Below, piece after piece: positions 24,465 to 32,513 of a stretch of 64,000 nt of DNA. Every line of letters begins with the position of its first letter. The first letter of the stretch is position 1. The notes below the pieces were generated by a model. It saw only the letters and a list, made by a program, of their open reading frames with translations, made no database searches and was not told where the DNA came from. The DNA is from Geobacter sp. UBA5735 (GTDB lineage Bacteria; Desulfobacterota; Desulfuromonadia; Geobacterales; Geobacteraceae), in assembly GCA_002419385.1 (NCBI GenBank), contig DIFZ01000046.1:62001-126000 (forward strand), read 5' to 3'. The position numbers were made by a program, and so were the translations under genes.

Positions 24465-25805
24465 ATGTTTCATAAAATTCTCATAGCGAATCGCGGAGAG
24501 ATCGCTCTGCGTATCATCAGGGCATGCAAAGAACTGGGGATCAGGACGGTTGCCGTCTATTCCACTGCGGACTGCGATTCTCTTCATGTCAAGCTGGCCG
24601 ATGAAAGTGTCTGTATCGGGCCTCCGCCGAGCCTGCAGAGCTATCTGAACGTCAATGCTCTGATCAGCGCAGCCGAGCTTACCGATGCGGAGGCGATCCA
24701 TCCCGGCTACGGCTTTCTGGCCGAGAATACGGCTTTTGCCGAAATCTGTGAAAACTGCGGCATTACCTTCATCGGGCCCACTTCCGAGAGCATGCGGCTC
24801 ATGGGCGACAAGATCAGCGCCCGGCAGGCGATGATCAAGGAAGGCGTACCCATTCTGCCCGGCACAAAGGATGGGGTCAGGGATGTGAATGAAGCCATCA
24901 GCGTGGCGAAGAAGATAGGCTTTCCCGTAATAATAAAGGCTTCGGCGGGCGGGGGCGGCAGGGGTATGAAAATCGTCCATTCTCCGGCAACGCTGCCCAA
25001 TGCTTTCGCCACTGCCAGAGCAGAGGCCCAGGCCGGCTTCGGGAATCCCGAAGTATACATCGAGAAGTACTGCCAGCAGCCGAGACACGTGGAAATCCAG
25101 GTGATCGGCGACAAGCACGGCACTGTCATCCATCTCGGCGAACGGGATTGCTCGATTCAGCGCCGTCACCAGAAGCTGATCGAGGAATCCCCCTGCACGG
25201 TGATAACTCCTGAACTTCGCAAGGAAATGGGCGATGCGGCAGTGCGTGCCGCGGCGGCAGTGGGATACAACAGCGCCGGGACGGTTGAGTTTCTGGTGGA
25301 TCGCGACAACAATTTCTACTTCATGGAAATGAATACCCGCATCCAGGTTGAACATCCGGTTACCGAGATGGTGACCGGGGTTGATATCGTAAGAGAACAG
25401 ATACGGTCTGCCGCGGGTCTGAAGCTACGCTACAAGCAGAGCGATATAAAGATCAAGGGGCATGCCATCGAATGCCGGATCAATGCTGAGGACCCGGTGA
25501 AATTCACGCCGTGCCCGGGCAAAATAACTTCTTACCATACACCCGGAGGATTGGGTGTCCGGGTAGATTCCTTTGTCTATGACCAGTATGTTGTGCTTCC
25601 CCACTATGATTCACTTATTGCCAAGCTTATCGTCCATGCGGAAAACCGGGATGACGCTATTCGCAGGATGAGCAGAGCACTTGATGAATACATCATTGAA
25701 GGCATTAAGACCACAATACCTTTCCATAAGAGGATTATGGCCAACAAGGAGTTCATCGAAGGTAATTTTGATACCGGTTTCCTTGAAAGGATGGTGCTGG
25801 AGTAA
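24465..25805 (+). CDS. accC: Biotin carboxylase of acetyl-CoA carboxylase
   Basis: A 446-aa ATP-grasp enzyme that carboxylates biotin on AccB. Motifs: N-terminal KILIANRGEIALRIIRA, the glycine-rich loop KASAGGGGRGMK, HVEIQVIGDKHG, RDCSIQRRHQKLIEE and the metal/catalytic EMNTRIQVEHPVTE. The ATG at 24465 is chosen because it starts directly at the conserved N-terminus; the frame runs back to 24420. The lengths of accB and accC and their order are standard. Confidence 0.97.
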   Translation: MFHKILIANRGEIALRIIRACKELGIRTVAVYSTADCDSLHVKLADESVCIGPPPSLQSYLNVNALISAAELTDAEAIHPGYGFLAENTAFAEICENCGITFIGPTSESMRLMGDKISARQAMIKEGVPILPGTKDGVRDVNEAISVAKKIGFPVIIKASAGGGGRGMKIVHSPATLPNAFATARAEAQAGFGNPEVYIEKYCQQPRHVEIQVIGDKHGTVIHLGERDCSIQRRHQKLIEESPCTVITPELRKEMGDAAVRAAAAVGYNSAGTVEFLVDRDNNFYFMEMNTRIQVEHPVTEMVTGVDIVREQIRSAAGLKLRYKQSDIKIKGHAIECRINAEDPVKFTPCPGKITSYHTPGGLGVRVDSFVYDQYVVLPHYDSLIAKLIVHAENRDDAIRRMSRALDEYIIEGIKTTIPFHKRIMANKEFIEGNFDTGFLERMVLE

Positions 25806-25806
25806 T

Positions 25807-26193
25807 ATGGACATTCCGGAAGAATTGCACTACAGCAAGGAGCACATCTGGGTCAGGATCGAGGGGAACAGGGCAGTTATCGGCATAACCGATTTTGCAC
25901 AGGAAGAGTTGGGCAAGATCACCTCCATTGAGCTCCCGGCCGTGGGCGACGAGCTTGAACAGGAAGACACCTTCGGTTCACTCGAGGCCAGGAAGACGGT
26001 TGCTGATCTCTATGCGCCCCTGAGCGGTCCGGTCCTGGAAATCAATGAAGAGCTGGTCGACAAGCCGGATCTGATGAATGAAGACCCTTATGACAGCGGC
26101 TGGATTGCGATCATTTTCATAGCAGACCAGGAAGAGCTGGCGCTGCTGCTTTCAGCCGATGAATACGCCGATTCACTGGGCGACTTCGAATGA
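25807..26193 (+). CDS. gcvH: Glycine-cleavage H-like lipoyl carrier protein
   Basis: A 128-aa protein with the H-protein fold: N-terminal LHYSKEHIWVRIEGNRAVIG, the lipoyl-lysine hairpin GSLEARKTVADLYAPLSG (K63) and the C-terminal DPYDSGWIAII. It starts 1 bp after the accC stop, with GGAG in the end of accC as ribosome site. H protein normally shuttles the aminomethyl group between GcvP and GcvT, but neither is here. A lone H protein can also serve as the scaffold for lipoate assembly. Its place behind accBC fits a link with fatty-acid or octanoyl supply; this is inference. Confidence 0.9.
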   Translation: MDIPEELHYSKEHIWVRIEGNRAVIGITDFAQEELGKITSIELPAVGDELEQEDTFGSLEARKTVADLYAPLSGPVLEINEELVDKPDLMNEDPYDSGWIAIIFIADQEELALLLSADEYADSLGDFE

Positions 26194-26267
26194 TGTCTTG
26201 CATGGTACACTTACCATCATGGAGGTTGTGGCAGGTCCATGGCCTCTCTTGAAGCAGTTTCGCCTGG

Positions 26268-27107
26268 GTGAACGTGGTGTCTCTCCGTATAGGCCACATC
26301 GAGTACGCGAATTGCACACCCATTTTTGCCGCATTGCGCCGCCTGTTTGATTGCGACACATACCAGTTCATCAAGGATGTGCCGTCCAGGCTGAACCGGA
26401 TGCTGGCTGAGGGTGCGGTTGATCTCTGCCCGTCGTCTTCATTGGAGTACGGCCGTTCCGCCGGCAACTATCTGCTGCTGCCGGATCTGTCCATCAGTTC
26501 GGTCGGGCCGGTAAAGAGCGTCTTTCTCTTTTCCCGGCTGCCTCTGGAACACCTCGATGGAAAGCCCATAGGCCTGAGCTCCGAATCGGAAACATCCGTA
26601 GCTCTCCTCAAGATCCTGTTGCGGAAATACTACGGTTTCTCCAATTCCTTTTTCTCCATCAATCCCTCCGATTATTCGAACGCTTTCGATTCATGCTGTG
26701 CTGTACTGCTTATCGGCAATACAGCTATGAAATGGAATGCCCGGTACGAGAATCTTTACCGCTACGATTTGGGGGAGCTGTGGTATTCCTTTACCCGGTT
26801 GCCTTTTGTTTTCGCATTGTGGATGATCAGGAAGGAATTTGCGGTTGCGCGACGTGAAGAGGCTTTGTTGCTAAGCTCGAGGCTCCTGGCCGCGAAGCGG
26901 GCCTCAATGTCCATGCTGGAAGAGCTTGCAGCGGAATGTGAGGAGAGTTCCTGGATGAGCAGGGACAGCTTGATTGATTACTGGGAGAACATATCGTACG
27001 ATCTTACTCCCCTGCACGTTAGCGGGGTCAAGACGTTTTTTCATGATGCCGTGGATAGTGGGGTCCTGAGAGAAATGCCTGAAATCAGTTTTCTGCAACC
27101 GAACTGA
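26268..27107 (+). CDS. mqnA: Chorismate dehydratase MqnA (futalosine menaquinone pathway)
   Basis: A 279-aa protein of the MqnA/MqnD periplasmic-binding-like fold. Start of the fold: LRIGHIEYANCTPIFAAL; the strongly conserved PSRLNRMLAEGAVDLCPSSSLEYG and the later WYSFTRLPFVFALWM are typical of MqnA. It converts chorismate into 3-enolpyruvylbenzoate, the first committed step to menaquinone by the futalosine route. The start codon is uncertain: GTG 26268, 26274 and 26277 are all in frame and none has a clear ribosome site. The chorismate-forming genes lie just upstream. It ends at a convergent terminator. Confidence 0.92.
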   Translation: MNVVSLRIGHIEYANCTPIFAALRRLFDCDTYQFIKDVPSRLNRMLAEGAVDLCPSSSLEYGRSAGNYLLLPDLSISSVGPVKSVFLFSRLPLEHLDGKPIGLSSESETSVALLKILLRKYYGFSNSFFSINPSDYSNAFDSCCAVLLIGNTAMKWNARYENLYRYDLGELWYSFTRLPFVFALWMIRKEFAVARREEALLLSSRLLAAKRASMSMLEELAAECEESSWMSRDSLIDYWENISYDLTPLHVSGVKTFFHDAVDSGVLREMPEISFLQPN

Positions 27108-27198
27108 ACGCTTTCATAGGCGGATAAATGGTTCATGGCTCCGGAGACCGCTGCCGGGTTGACGGATCTGTCGTTGGCAGTCGTTCTGCCGGAAAGCA

Positions 27199-27229
27199 GA
27201 AAAGGGGAGAATGACATTCTCCCCTTTTC
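27199..27229. terminator. Bidirectional terminator between mqnA and PxxKW gene
   Basis: GAAAAGGGGAGAATG and CATTCTCCCCTTTTC are perfectly complementary around one central base, with A/T runs at both feet. It serves mqnA from the left and the - strand PxxKW gene from the right. Confidence 0.88.
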
Positions 27230-27260
27230 CTGTGGGTCGCAGCTTTTGCGTTGTCTTCTA

Positions 27261-27545
27261 TTACTTCTTGCCGGCAGCCTTCTTGGATGCCTTGAGCGGA
27301 TTGATCTTGAGTTCTTCGGTCTTGATCTCAACCTTTACATGGGTTGCGAAGTTGCAGATTCCGGACGACCATTTCTTCATTGGAGCGGGGTAAGCGCTGC
27401 AGACCCTGCCAATGGTGCTGTCGACGATTCTGTCACACCCTTCGCAATCCTCCACAATGGTCTGGCACGAGCCTTCACTGAAAATGCATCCCTGTTTTCC
27501 CCAGAAAGTACACTCGGTACCTGGGAGTACCGTTTGACACTGCAT
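27261..27545 (-). CDS. PxxKW family cysteine-rich protein
   Basis: A 94-aa protein with about ten cysteines (CQTVLPGTECTFWGKQGC, SEGSCQTIVEDCEGCDRI) and the family name motif as PMKKWSSGICNFATHV, then a lysine-rich tail (KASKKAAGKK). The ATG at 27545 has a perfect ribosome site (GAGGAGG, 7-nt gap). The function is not established; the cysteine pattern suggests bound metal or an iron-sulfur cluster. It is known mainly from delta-proteobacteria. It is a single gene with its own promoter and terminator. Confidence 0.9.
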   Translation of the reverse strand: MQCQTVLPGTECTFWGKQGCIFSEGSCQTIVEDCEGCDRIVDSTIGRVCSAYPAPMKKWSSGICNFATHVKVEIKTEELKINPLKASKKAAGKK

Positions 27546-27590
27546 TGTACAACCTCCTCTTAGTTCGTCCTTAATCGATGGTATAGAAGC

Positions 27591-27620
27591 ACTTTAGCAA
27601 TTTCCAAAGAAAAATGTCAA
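27591..27620 (-). promoter_or_regulatory. Sigma-70-like promoter of the PxxKW gene
   Basis: Read on the - strand: TTGACA (27620-27615), 18-bp spacer, TAAAGT (27596-27591). The predicted start leaves about a 40-nt leader with a strong ribosome site. Confidence 0.65.
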
Positions 27621-27853
27621 TAAGAAAAATCCACAGGGAGGGGCCTTTCCCTTGACTCTCCGCTAGCGAATATATTAACCTTGCTGTAATCACAACGACT
27701 CGTTTCTCCTTGCCCGGGACTACTCCGCCGAAGTAACTCGGCTCAGAACCCCGGGCGCATCGCGCCGCACTCAACGAGGTTCCACCCCGGATCTTTCCTG
27801 CAGATCTTCTGCGAGGCGGGGGAAACTACCGCATGCCAACAAGTGGAGGGCAC
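27621..27853 (+). other. Gene-free leader with nested hairpins before the phosphohexomutase gene
   Basis: About 230 bases between the divergent PxxKW promoter and the mutase start. On the + strand it can form an outer stem GCCCGGG/CCCGGGC (27712-27718 with 27750-27756) enclosing GCCGA/TCGGC (27727-27731 with 27738-27742). A competing hairpin GGCGC-ATC-GCGCC at 27754-27766 shares bases with the outer stem. Further on, GATCT/AGATC can pair near 27790-27810. A weak TTGACT lies at 27652. It could be a structured 5' leader. I could not match it to a riboswitch class. Confidence 0.4.
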
Positions 27854-29266
27854 ATGGACAGAATCACCTTCGGCACGTCCGGATGGAGAGGCATACTGGC
27901 TGACGACTTTACCTTTGCCAATGTACGAAAAGTGTTGCAGGCGATTGCAGACCATGTCGCTGCAACCGGGGGTGCGGAGCAGGGCGTGGTGGTCGGTTAC
28001 GACACCCGCTTCATGGGGGAACGTTTTGCCTGCGAGGCGGCACGGCTGTTCGCCGCTGCGGGGATTCGCGCCTATCTGTGCGATCGGGACGTCCCGACAC
28101 CTGTCATATCGTACACCATTTTGGCAAAGAAAGCCGCGGGAGCAGTCAATTTTACCGCAAGCCACAATCCCTTCGACTACAACGGAATAAAATTTTCACC
28201 GTCATGGGGAGGCCCTGCGCTTCCGGAAACCACGAGGGATATCGAGTCGAGGGCCAACAGTGCGGACAATGAAGGGCGGGTTGCGACTCCTGGATTTTTT
28301 AATGAGGCTCTCATATGCGAGATTGACCCCAGGGAAGACTATCTTCAGGATTTGGAAGGTAAAATCGATTTCGATGCAGTATCGAAATGCGGGCTTCTGG
28401 CTGTAAATCCGCTCTATGGAACCGCGCGCGGATACCTCGACGAGGTGCTGCGACGGCACGGCATCGGCATGCGGGTTGTCAACGATGCGAGAGATCCCTA
28501 TTTCGGCGGATTCCCACCGGAACCTTCCGAACGCAATATCAGCGATTTCATCGGCCTGGTGAGAGGCACTCCGGAGATAAGGCTTGGAATTGCCACGGAT
28601 GGCGATGCAGACCGGTATGGTATCGTTGACAGTGATGGTTGCTATATTGAACCGAACTATATACTCGCCTTGCTGCTGGACTATCTGGTCCGGGTTCGGA
28701 AGATCGGGGGAGGCGTGGCAAGAAGCGTGGCCACGACCCAACTTGTCGATGCGGTCGCCGCACGTCACGGAGTCGAAGTCTTCGAGACTCCGGTCGGGTT
28801 CAAGTATATCGGTGAACTCATCAGCCAGGACCGGATCGCCATAGGGGGCGAAGAGAGCGCCGGGTTGTCGATCCGGGGACACGTGCCCGAAAAAGATGGT
28901 ATTCTGGCCTGCCTGCTCGTGGCGGAGATGGTCGGCCGTGAAGGAATCTCACTGAAGCAGCTCCTGGATCGACTGTATGGGCAGGTGGGACGTTTCGTGA
29001 CCAGACGCGAGAATATCAGGCTTTCACCCGAAATCGCGCAGGGGTTCGACGGCCGCATGACGGCGCTCCCCGGCGAGTTTGCCGGTTTGCGGATCAAGGA
29101 CATCATCAGACTTGACGGTACCAAGTGTATCCTTGAAGACGGTAGCTGGCTGCTGTTTCGCAAGTCCGGAACCGAACCTGTGGTGCGCCTCTATGGTGAG
29201 GCGGGATCGGATGACAAGCTTGCGGCAGTAATGAAGGCAGGCAGGGAATTCCTTCTTGAGGCGTGA
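27854..29266 (+). CDS. Alpha-D-phosphohexomutase (phosphoglucomutase/phosphomannomutase)
   Basis: A 470-aa four-domain enzyme that moves phosphate between the 1 and 6 positions of hexoses. The N-terminal FGTSGWRGI, the phosphoserine loop TASHNPFDYNGIKF (S103), the metal loop DGDADRYG, the sugar-binding GGEESAGLS and the C-terminal phosphate site RKSGTEPVVRLY are all present. Whether it prefers glucose, mannose or another hexose cannot be told from the sequence. The ATG at 27854 follows GTGGAGGG; the frame starts at 27833. It is monocistronic, with a possible structured leader. Confidence 0.93.
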   Translation: MDRITFGTSGWRGILADDFTFANVRKVLQAIADHVAATGGAEQGVVVGYDTRFMGERFACEAARLFAAAGIRAYLCDRDVPTPVISYTILAKKAAGAVNFTASHNPFDYNGIKFSPSWGGPALPETTRDIESRANSADNEGRVATPGFFNEALICEIDPREDYLQDLEGKIDFDAVSKCGLLAVNPLYGTARGYLDEVLRRHGIGMRVVNDARDPYFGGFPPEPSERNISDFIGLVRGTPEIRLGIATDGDADRYGIVDSDGCYIEPNYILALLLDYLVRVRKIGGGVARSVATTQLVDAVAARHGVEVFETPVGFKYIGELISQDRIAIGGEESAGLSIRGHVPEKDGILACLLVAEMVGREGISLKQLLDRLYGQVGRFVTRRENIRLSPEIAQGFDGRMTALPGEFAGLRIKDIIRLDGTKCILEDGSWLLFRKSGTEPVVRLYGEAGSDDKLAAVMKAGREFLLEA

Positions 29267-29279
29267 TGGTACGATGGTG

Positions 29280-29294
29280 TGGCACTATGCATGC
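29280..29294 (+). promoter_or_regulatory. Candidate sigma-54 (-24/-12) promoter upstream of nifU
   Basis: TGGCAC, 5 bases, ATGC: GG and GC are exactly 10 bases apart, as needed for RpoN. The -12 element has A instead of T in TTGC. It lies about 100 bp before the nifU ATG. Nitrogen-fixation genes are classic sigma-54 targets, which makes the site credible. No clear upstream activator site was identified. Confidence 0.5.
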
Positions 29295-29391
29295 CCCGGC
29301 CTGTACGGCAACTGATTTTCATTGGTCTGAAGCCGGCTTGATGGTACTATGGTAAATTCGGAAATCACGAGTACACCTTTTGGAGGATTGC

Positions 29392-30246
29392 ATGTGGGAT
29401 TATACGGATAAGGTTCGCGAACATTTCCTCAACCCGAGAAATGTCGGGGAAATACCTGATGCGGACGCGATCGGCGAGGTGGGGAGCCTGGCGTGCGGAG
29501 ATGCCTTGAAGCTCTACCTGAAGCTGGATGAAAGCAAGACCAGGATTGTGGACGCCAAGTTCCAGACGTTCGGTTGCGCCAGCGCCATTGCGTCGTCATC
29601 GGCACTGACCGAGATCATAAAGGGTAGGACTCTGGACGAGGCGCTGAATGTATCCAACCAGGAGATAGCAGAGTTTCTGGGAGGCCTTCCCGAGGAGAAG
29701 ATGCATTGTTCGGTCATGGGCCAGGAAGCCCTCGAGGTGGCGATTGCCAAGTATCGGGGGGGGGCGTTGCCCGGGCATGACCACGTTCATCCGGACATGG
29801 CGGGTGATGTGGTCTGCACCTGCTTCGGCATAACGGATCAGTTTCTCAAGAAGGTTATCAAGGAGAACGATTTGCACACTGCCGAACAGGTCACGCATTT
29901 TACCAAGGCCGGGGGAGGCTGTGGCGGCTGCGTTCCCAAAATAAAGGAACTGATTGCCGAGGTCATGGGCGGGCAGCCGAAAAAGGAGCACAAGCGTCCT
30001 GAAAAGCTCACCAACCTGCGCAAGATGCAGCTTATCCAGGATGTTCTGGAGAAAGAGGTCCGCCCGCTGCTGTGGGCAGACGGCGGCGACCTCGAACTGG
30101 TCGATATCGCCGGCGGCACGGTGCAGATCGTATTCCGCAAAGCCTGCGCCGGCTGCGTCTCGTCCGGTCACACCGCCAGATTCGTTGAGCAGAAGCTGCG
30201 CGAATTCGTCGCCGACGACATCCGGGTCGAGGAGGTGGAAGGATGA
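29392..30246 (+). CDS. nifU: Iron-sulfur cluster scaffold NifU, three-domain form
   Basis: A 284-aa scaffold for Fe-S cluster assembly. Domain 1 is IscU-like with three cluster cysteines (C35, C62, C106). Domain 2 is a BFD-like [2Fe-2S] domain with C142, C144, C177 and C180. Domain 3 is the NifU C-terminal (Nfu) domain with CAGC (C252, C255). This full architecture is that of the nitrogenase-type NifU. The ATG at 29392 follows GGAGG. The stop overlaps the nifS start by 4 bp. A candidate sigma-54 promoter lies upstream. Confidence 0.96.
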   Translation: MWDYTDKVREHFLNPRNVGEIPDADAIGEVGSLACGDALKLYLKLDESKTRIVDAKFQTFGCASAIASSSALTEIIKGRTLDEALNVSNQEIAEFLGGLPEEKMHCSVMGQEALEVAIAKYRGGALPGHDHVHPDMAGDVVCTCFGITDQFLKKVIKENDLHTAEQVTHFTKAGGGCGGCVPKIKELIAEVMGGQPKKEHKRPEKLTNLRKMQLIQDVLEKEVRPLLWADGGDLELVDIAGGTVQIVFRKACAGCVSSGHTARFVEQKLREFVADDIRVEEVEG

Positions 30247-31418
30247 GGGAGATTTACGCCGACAATAACGCGACCACGAAAGTGGACGAGGCTGTTTTCG
30301 ATGAAATGCGCCCCTATTTCTGCGAGCTCTACGGCAATCCGAGTTCGATGCACTTTTTCGGCGGCCAGGTGCAGAAAAAGGTCGATGAGGCACGGAACCG
30401 GACGGCTGCCCTGCTTGGCGCGCAGCCTGAAGAGATCGTCTTCACTGCATGCGGCACCGAGAGCGATAACGCGGCTATCCGTTCTGCTCTGGAGATTTTC
30501 CCGGAGCGGAGGCATATCATCACTACCCGCGTGGAACATCCGGCGGTTCTGACCGTATGCCGCAACCTTGCTAAACGCGGCTACCGGGTGACCGAGCTGT
30601 CGGTCGACGGGGAAGGCAGGCTTGACCTGGCTGAACTGCGTACCGTCATTGATGCGGATACTGCCATTGTTTCGGTCATGTTTGCAAACAATGAAACAGG
30701 CGTCGTGTTTCCCGTCGAGGAGATCGGCGCGATCGTGAAGGAGAAGGGTGCTCTTTTCCATACCGATGCGGTCCAGGCTGTCGGCAAGATACCGCTGAAC
30801 ATGGCTGATTCGACCATCGACATGCTGGCCTTGTCCGGCCACAAGCTCCATGCGCCAAAGGGCACAGGCGCGCTCTATTTGCGCAAGGGAGTGCCGTTCC
30901 GCCCCTTCATGGTCGGCGGGCACCAGGAGAGGAGCCGCCGGGCGGGAACGGAGAACACTGCCGGCATCATAGCGCTGGGGAAAGCCTGCGAACTGGCCGG
31001 CCGGAACCTGGAAATCGAGAATACCCGTGTCAGGGACCTGCGCGACCGTCTCGAGCGCGAAATCATGAGCCGCATCGGCAACGTGCAGGTGAATGGCGGC
31101 AAGGCTGAGCGACTGCCCAACACCGTTTCAGTTGCGTTCGAGTTCGTTGAGGGCGAAGCGATTCTGATGCTGTTGAGCGAAAAGGGCATCTGCGCATCTT
31201 CGGGCAGTGCCTGCACATCCGGCTCTCTGGAGCCATCCCACGTCCTTCGGGCCATGGGCGTCCCCTTTACCTGTGCCCATGGATCCATTCGATTTTCGCT
31301 GTCCAGGTTCACTACTGACGAGGATATCGACGCGATCATCCGGGAACTGCCGCCGATCATCGAACGACTGCGCGAACTTTCTCCGTTCGGACGAGAATTT
31401 CTTGCCACGGCGCATTGA
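30243..31418 (+). CDS. nifS: Cysteine desulfurase NifS
   Basis: A 391-aa PLP enzyme that takes sulfur from cysteine and passes it to NifU. It starts with YADNNATTKVD (conserved NifS/IscS start), has the PLP lysine K201 in LSGHKLHAPKG, and the persulfide cysteine C324 in the loop GICASSGSACTSG, followed by PSHVLRAMG. It is translated in overlap with nifU, as a sulfur donor-scaffold pair. Class I cysteine desulfurases NifS and IscS are alike; the name follows from the NifU neighbour. Confidence 0.95.
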   Translation: MREIYADNNATTKVDEAVFDEMRPYFCELYGNPSSMHFFGGQVQKKVDEARNRTAALLGAQPEEIVFTACGTESDNAAIRSALEIFPERRHIITTRVEHPAVLTVCRNLAKRGYRVTELSVDGEGRLDLAELRTVIDADTAIVSVMFANNETGVVFPVEEIGAIVKEKGALFHTDAVQAVGKIPLNMADSTIDMLALSGHKLHAPKGTGALYLRKGVPFRPFMVGGHQERSRRAGTENTAGIIALGKACELAGRNLEIENTRVRDLRDRLEREIMSRIGNVQVNGGKAERLPNTVSVAFEFVEGEAILMLLSEKGICASSGSACTSGSLEPSHVLRAMGVPFTCAHGSIRFSLSRFTTDEDIDAIIRELPPIIERLRELSPFGREFLATAH

Positions 31419-31486
31419 ACCGCGCGGGGCTTGCCAGATGATGCATGTGGCAGGCAAACCCTTTCCCTGACGGAGGATGATGGTCG

Positions 31487-31696
31487 ATGATGCGCAGAAC
31501 CTCTGCTTTTGTCCAAATAGTGATCATACTGCTCGTTGTCGGCTATGGGACCTATCACCTGTACCGCGGCAACTTCGAAGTGAGCATGTCGACCCTGCCG
31601 TTTCTTGTTGCGTACTATCTGTTCGTGGTAGTGCGGCAGAGGAGAAACAAGGAACGGGACGACGACGAACAGTGCGGAGCAGGTGACCGCAGGTGA
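31487..31696 (+). CDS. Small two-helix membrane protein
   Basis: A 69-aa protein of unknown role. Two hydrophobic segments (FVQIVIILLVVGYGTYHLY and TLPFLVAYYLFVVVRQRR) are followed by a charged tail. The ATG at 31487 (or 31490) lies 10 or more bases after GGAGG, a little far. Another frame over the same bases is open, but it encodes an arginine/proline-rich product and looks like a shadow. It is 68 bp after nifS and 21 bp before a terminator. Confidence 0.6.
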   Translation: MMRRTSAFVQIVIILLVVGYGTYHLYRGNFEVSMSTLPFLVAYYLFVVVRQRRNKERDDDEQCGAGDRR

Positions 31697-31717
31697 AGAA
31701 ACGTGGTGTGCATACAT

Positions 31718-31748
31718 GAAAAAGGCGAGTCGTCGACTCGCCTTTTTC
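31718..31748. terminator. Bidirectional terminator
   Basis: GAAAAAGGCGAGTCG and CGACTCGCCTTTTTC pair perfectly (15 bp) around one T. Runs of A and T on both sides give termination for the + strand nifUS group and the convergent YchJ-like gene. Confidence 0.9.
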
Positions 31749-31787
31749 ATTGATTACCCGAGATGGAATGCATTCGCGGGGTCTGGC

Positions 31788-32270
31788 TTATTTGCCGCAG
31801 CACTTCTTGAACTTGAGACCGCTTCCGCAGCTGCAGGGGTCATTGCGCCCGATTTTGGTCACGGTAACGGGCCTCGGTTTCACCAGACTGCCATCCGTGA
31901 AATACCAGACCCCTTTCGTACGCTTGAATTGAGCGCATTCATGATGGCTGCGGGTGACTCCTTTTTCCCTGAAGCGGGCAATGAACTCGACTTCTCCGTC
32001 AGCGTCATCCGGGCCGCCCTTGGACGTGTCGATAATTTCCAGACCCAGCCACTCGGAATTCTCGGCCCATTCTTTTGTGCCGGCGTGATCGTATTCCTTC
32101 CGATGGTCGGGATGGGTGCTTGCGAAGAGGAAATCCATCTCGGCATTGACATAGGCGGTATAGCGTGCTCTCATGAGCTGCTCCGCCGTTTCGGCGGTAC
32201 GGGCGCCGTTGATGATCGGTTCGCAGCAAGCGGAAAATGCCGTGCCACTTCCGCAAGGACAACTGTTCAT
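31788..32270 (-). CDS. YchJ-like protein with two SEC-C zinc motifs
   Basis: A 160-aa protein. It has a SEC-C metal-binding motif at each end: CPCGSGTAFSACC at the N-terminus and DPCSCGSGLKFKKCCGK at the C-terminus. Between them is the YchJ domain of the NTF2-like fold (AEQLMRARYTAYVNAEMDFL, later WLGLEII and HHECAQFKRTKGVWYF). The ATG at 32270 follows AAGGAGAATCAACC; the frame extends 12 codons further without a ribosome site. The role of YchJ proteins is unknown; SEC-C motifs bind zinc and in SecA contact SecB or ribosomes. Confidence 0.9.
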   Translation of the reverse strand: MNSCPCGSGTAFSACCEPIINGARTAETAEQLMRARYTAYVNAEMDFLFASTHPDHRKEYDHAGTKEWAENSEWLGLEIIDTSKGGPDDADGEVEFIARFREKGVTRSHHECAQFKRTKGVWYFTDGSLVKPRPVTVTKIGRNDPCSCGSGLKFKKCCGK

Positions 32271-32394
32271 GGTTGATTCTCCTTGGTATTCAGAGGTAAC
32301 GATCACGAATTGAACCCATCGCTTCCCATGCTGCTCAATTCTTTAACCTGAATCGATGTTTCATTCGCAGCTTTGGAGTATCAAGGCTTTTCTG

Positions 32395-32423
32395 TTGACG
32401 TGCCTTTGAGTGTAATTTAAAAC
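32395..32423 (+). promoter_or_regulatory. Possible promoter of the UbiD-like gene
   Basis: TTGACG (32395-32400), 17-bp spacer, TAAAAC (32418-32423), in an AT-rich stretch. It has five of six and four of six matches and lies about 90 bp before the chosen start. Confidence 0.45.
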
Positions 32424-32513
32424 GTTTATAGATACCATATCTGACAGGAATCCTCAATAACTGCGTCATTAGGGTTGTCACAGATGCGCGGTTCGTGGAC
32501 ACGGGGCAGCAGC

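Noticed and set aside
27712..27766. Possible glycine riboswitch because of GCCGAAG
   Set aside because: The other required blocks (GGAGAG, and CTCTCAGG with AGGAC) are missing; left as an unclassified structured leader.
31477..31686. Alternative 69-aa frame after nifS
   Set aside because: Arg/Cys/Pro-rich random-looking product; the overlapping frame at 31487 has two clear membrane helices.
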